64,000 bases of DNA, taken from Neospora caninum Liverpool (lineage: Eukaryota > Apicomplexa > Conoidasida > Eucoccidiorida > Sarcocystidae). The translations under genes and the position numbers were made by a program. Shown one piece after another: positions 62,479 through 64,000 of the stretch. The DNA lies in the NCBI RefSeq assembly GCF_000208865.1, contig NC_018389.1, positions 1,612,001 through 1,676,000 on the forward strand. Reading direction: 5' to 3'. Below the pieces are notes generated by a model that worked only from the letters and a program-made list of their open reading frames with translations, was not told the DNA's origin and did no database searches. The stretch's first letter is position 1. Each line of letters opens with the position of its first letter.

Positions 62479-63363
62479 AAGGGACTCAGTGCCTAGCTGG
62501 TTATCCGTCTACAGCGCCGCGATATCTCCTTGTGCCTTTCACTGCATCCGCATCTCTACGTATTCGCAAACGGTAAGGCAGGTGCACATAAATATACATC
62601 TGGAGGCAGACCGAAAAAGCATCCAAAACAGGCGACGAGCGCTCCACACTCGCTCGTGGACCCCTCCACACTAGCGGTACGCCGGACGGTGCGAAGCCAG
62701 CTAGGAGTCGACCGAAACTGCTGTCTAGGAGGTCTGTGCAGGCCGTGCGAAAACGCAGCGCGCGCGAGAAAGCCCGGTTCCGTCCCGTCGCCGGTTTGCC
62801 GCCTCACTGAGTTTCTGCAGCGGCAAGGAGGCCGACGCGACGAACGGGGAGGCGAATGCGGAGACGCAAGGGATCGCCACTTTGCCAGGCGAACGCGACG
62901 CAAAGGAACGCCCGCGCGTTCGACAGGCCTCGAAGCGCAGTCTCTGCAGTGCTTCGACCGCCTTCATCCAGTCGTGGTGAGGCTGAGGGCACGAAGAACG
63001 GGGTGTGCATACACCGCCGGCACGCACGGCAGACATTCATAACGAGCACAGCAAACGCGCCGCCGTACGGTCAAATTAAATTCGAGGTAGCTGTTTCAAT
63101 AAAGCCGCTAGGAGCAAATCGAGCGCTCACCGCTCCCCGAATAGAGGAGACGAGAAGCGTGAACAAATCGTTCGATCGATTGCCCTCCACCGACACAGCG
63201 ATGACGTACAGCCGATAGGCAAGAGACGCTGCCTTTGCCTTGCGTTTTTCTGTGTCGATCTCGGCTAGGGTACGGATGTGACTACCGCACGCACCTCGCT
63301 CTCTCTATATATACGTATATATATATATATATATATATGTAGCGCACCCATCTGTCTCTCTGA

Positions 63364-63398
<35 letters not shown>

Positions 63399-63737
63399 CG
63401 TAGAGGGAAATAAAGATATACATATATATGTATAGTACAGATTGGTGTGGACACGTAAAAATGGATGTAGAAATCTCAAGAGAAACTGATAGACGCAGCG
63501 ATAGATCAAAGTGAACGGCGAAAGCAATCAAGTATGCCGCGCCCTTCCACGGCCACCTCTAGCGCTGCTGCAGGCACAGCCACCGCACGTTTGCGGCATC
63601 CATCTGACCGACTGGGGGAAGAAAGAAATGCGATGCGCGACGGCGGACGAATGTCCCGCGTACCTGCCTGACGAGACGGTCTGCCTCATCAATTACGAGC
63701 CACTGAACGTCGTCGAGGGACAGGCGCATGTCCCCAG
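57890..63737 (-). CDS. DEAD-box RNA helicase, DDX51/Dbp6-like, 3' part
   Basis: Eight exons are in the window: 63737-63664, 62982-62808, 62284-62198, 61662-61098, 60363-60139, 59761-59624, 58558-58406 and 57992-57890. Phases agree; the first starts with two bases of a split codon, so exons with motifs Q, I, Ia and Ib lie beyond the right edge. Motif II is LVIDEADRL (exon 63737), motif III is FSATMTKNP (exon 62284), motif IV is KVLVFCSSRDATHRL (exon 61662), RELSSNLSQRDRM precedes motif V VLVCSDLASRGLDV, and motif VI is AYVHRSGRSARAGARG across two exons. VFCSSRDATHRL and the spacing after VIDEADRL resemble DDX51/Dbp6, a 60S-assembly helicase; the subfamily call is less certain than the DEAD-box call. 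Two inserts interrupt RecA domain 2: an acidic block with (EEENA)n-type repeats before motif IV and a Glu-rich loop after it. The poor sequence at 58688-59142 falls in the intron before the last two exons and removes no exon. Confidence 0.9.
58228..58266. repeat. (TA)n microsatellite
   Basis: About 39 bases of TA in the last intron of the helicase gene. Confidence 0.9.
58662..59242. other. Assembly artefact: poly-G run, degraded duplicate and scaffold gap
   Basis: Twenty-six G (58662-58687) are followed by 455 bases dominated by homopolymer smears, then 100 N (59143-59242). The smeared block 58688-59142 aligns along its whole length with the clean sequence 59243-59690. Both pass in the same order through AAACCGGACC, GACCAAG, CCAAAAAACC, ACAAAAGGG-like and GGAAAACCG landmarks. 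This is the tail of a failing read past the G run, scaffolded as if it were new sequence. The real genome should probably go from the G run straight to about 59243. Confidence 0.88.
60655..60747. repeat. Purine-rich tandem repeat, 19/18 bp
   Basis: Three 19-base units (GCGGGCGAGAGTGGAGAGA) followed by two 18-base variants in which GGCG is reduced. It lies in a helicase intron (between exons 61662-61098 and 60363-60139), so the transcript strand is pyrimidine-rich. Confidence 0.85.
61312..61435. repeat. 15-bp coding minisatellite for an acidic tract in the helicase
   Basis: Imperfect 15-base units (CTCTGCGTTCTCTTC on the plus strand) encode five-residue Glu-rich units such as EEENA and EEEKA on the minus strand. 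They lie in the exon that also carries helicase motif IV. Confidence 0.85.
62384..62474. repeat. (TA)n microsatellites
   Basis: TATC/TA tracts at about 62384-62420 and 62446-62474 in a helicase intron. Another TA tract at 62134-62157 lies in the next intron. Confidence 0.9.
63319..63399. repeat. (TA)n microsatellites
   Basis: TA tracts at 63319-63338 and 63366-63399 in the intron after the exon with the DEAD motif. Confidence 0.9.
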
Positions 63738-63919
63738 CTGCCGAAGACGCGCGACACCAGGCGAGCGACCGGAAAGCGTCGGTGTTTCGTATAATGCGTG
63801 TGCAGAGACACCTTTACTCACTCCATATCGAAACACCCTCAGCAGGCAGAAAAGCCACACTCTCCATCTCCACAGCTGCGCAAAATATCTATCAAGTGAT
63901 ATATATATATATACATACA

Positions 63920-63951
<32 letters not shown>

Positions 63952-64000
63952 GATACATATATGTATATGTAAATTGTCGGTGCTTGGAGCATTGACGCAC
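63738..64000 (-). other. Helicase intron running off the window
   Basis: Intron sequence upstream of the exon that carries the DEAD motif. It includes a (CATA)n tract at about 63913-63949. No coding exon is visible before the edge. Confidence 0.6.

Overview
The window is nuclear DNA of a eukaryote with intron-rich genes, and it looks like a coccidian apicomplexan, most probably Toxoplasma gondii or a very close relative (Hammondia, Neospora). The grounds are many short exons with GT-AG junctions, pyrimidine-rich introns with long spurious ORFs, frequent (TA)n and (CATA)n microsatellites in introns, the apicomplexan promoter motif TGCATGCA, ordinary housekeeping proteins swollen by low-complexity inserts, and a flagellar gene beside a secretory-antigen-like gene. 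I found no CRISPR array, bacterial mobile element, rRNA or convincing tRNA. Three runs of exactly 100 N (22827-22926, 49636-49735, 59143-59242) are scaffold gaps, and all lie in introns. Exons were built by hand from splice signals and reading-phase consistency. || Layout: (1) 1823-3214, + strand, single-exon Fcf2-type pre-rRNA processing factor. (2) 7095-9869, +, single-exon secreted protein with signal peptide, disordered acidic body, PEXEL/TEXEL-like site and C-terminal membrane segment. (3) 12243-19001, -, five-exon tRNA pseudouridine synthase of the TruA/PUS family with very large inserts. (4) 22373-31357, +, twelve-exon gene of unknown function with a mitochondrial-type N-terminus and one membrane segment. 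(5) 34473-38480, +, DRC3, a leucine-rich-repeat subunit of the axonemal nexin-dynein regulatory complex. (6) 39868-44075, -, five-exon SRSF3/7-like SR splicing factor. (7) 46315-56361, +, fourteen-exon eIF2D (ligatin). (8) 57890-63737, -, 3' part of a DEAD-box RNA helicase, closest to DDX51/Dbp6, whose 5' exons lie beyond the right edge. || Theme: five of the eight genes serve RNA or translation (Fcf2, pseudouridine synthase, SR protein, eIF2D, helicase). Fcf2 and the helicase point to ribosome assembly, and eIF2D to ribosome recycling or non-canonical initiation. DRC3 would be used only in the flagellated microgamete. The secreted protein is the host-interface candidate. || Two divergent gene pairs (pseudouridine synthase/unknown mitochondrial-like gene, and SR protein/eIF2D) each share an intergenic region carrying a pair of nearly palindromic 14-mers, GGTGTAyrTACACC. 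The other signals most worth a second look are seven tandem 21-bp repeats in an intron of the SR gene, six of which carry a near-ideal 3' splice site, and an assembly error at 58688-59242 where a low-quality copy of the following sequence was scaffolded as unique DNA.
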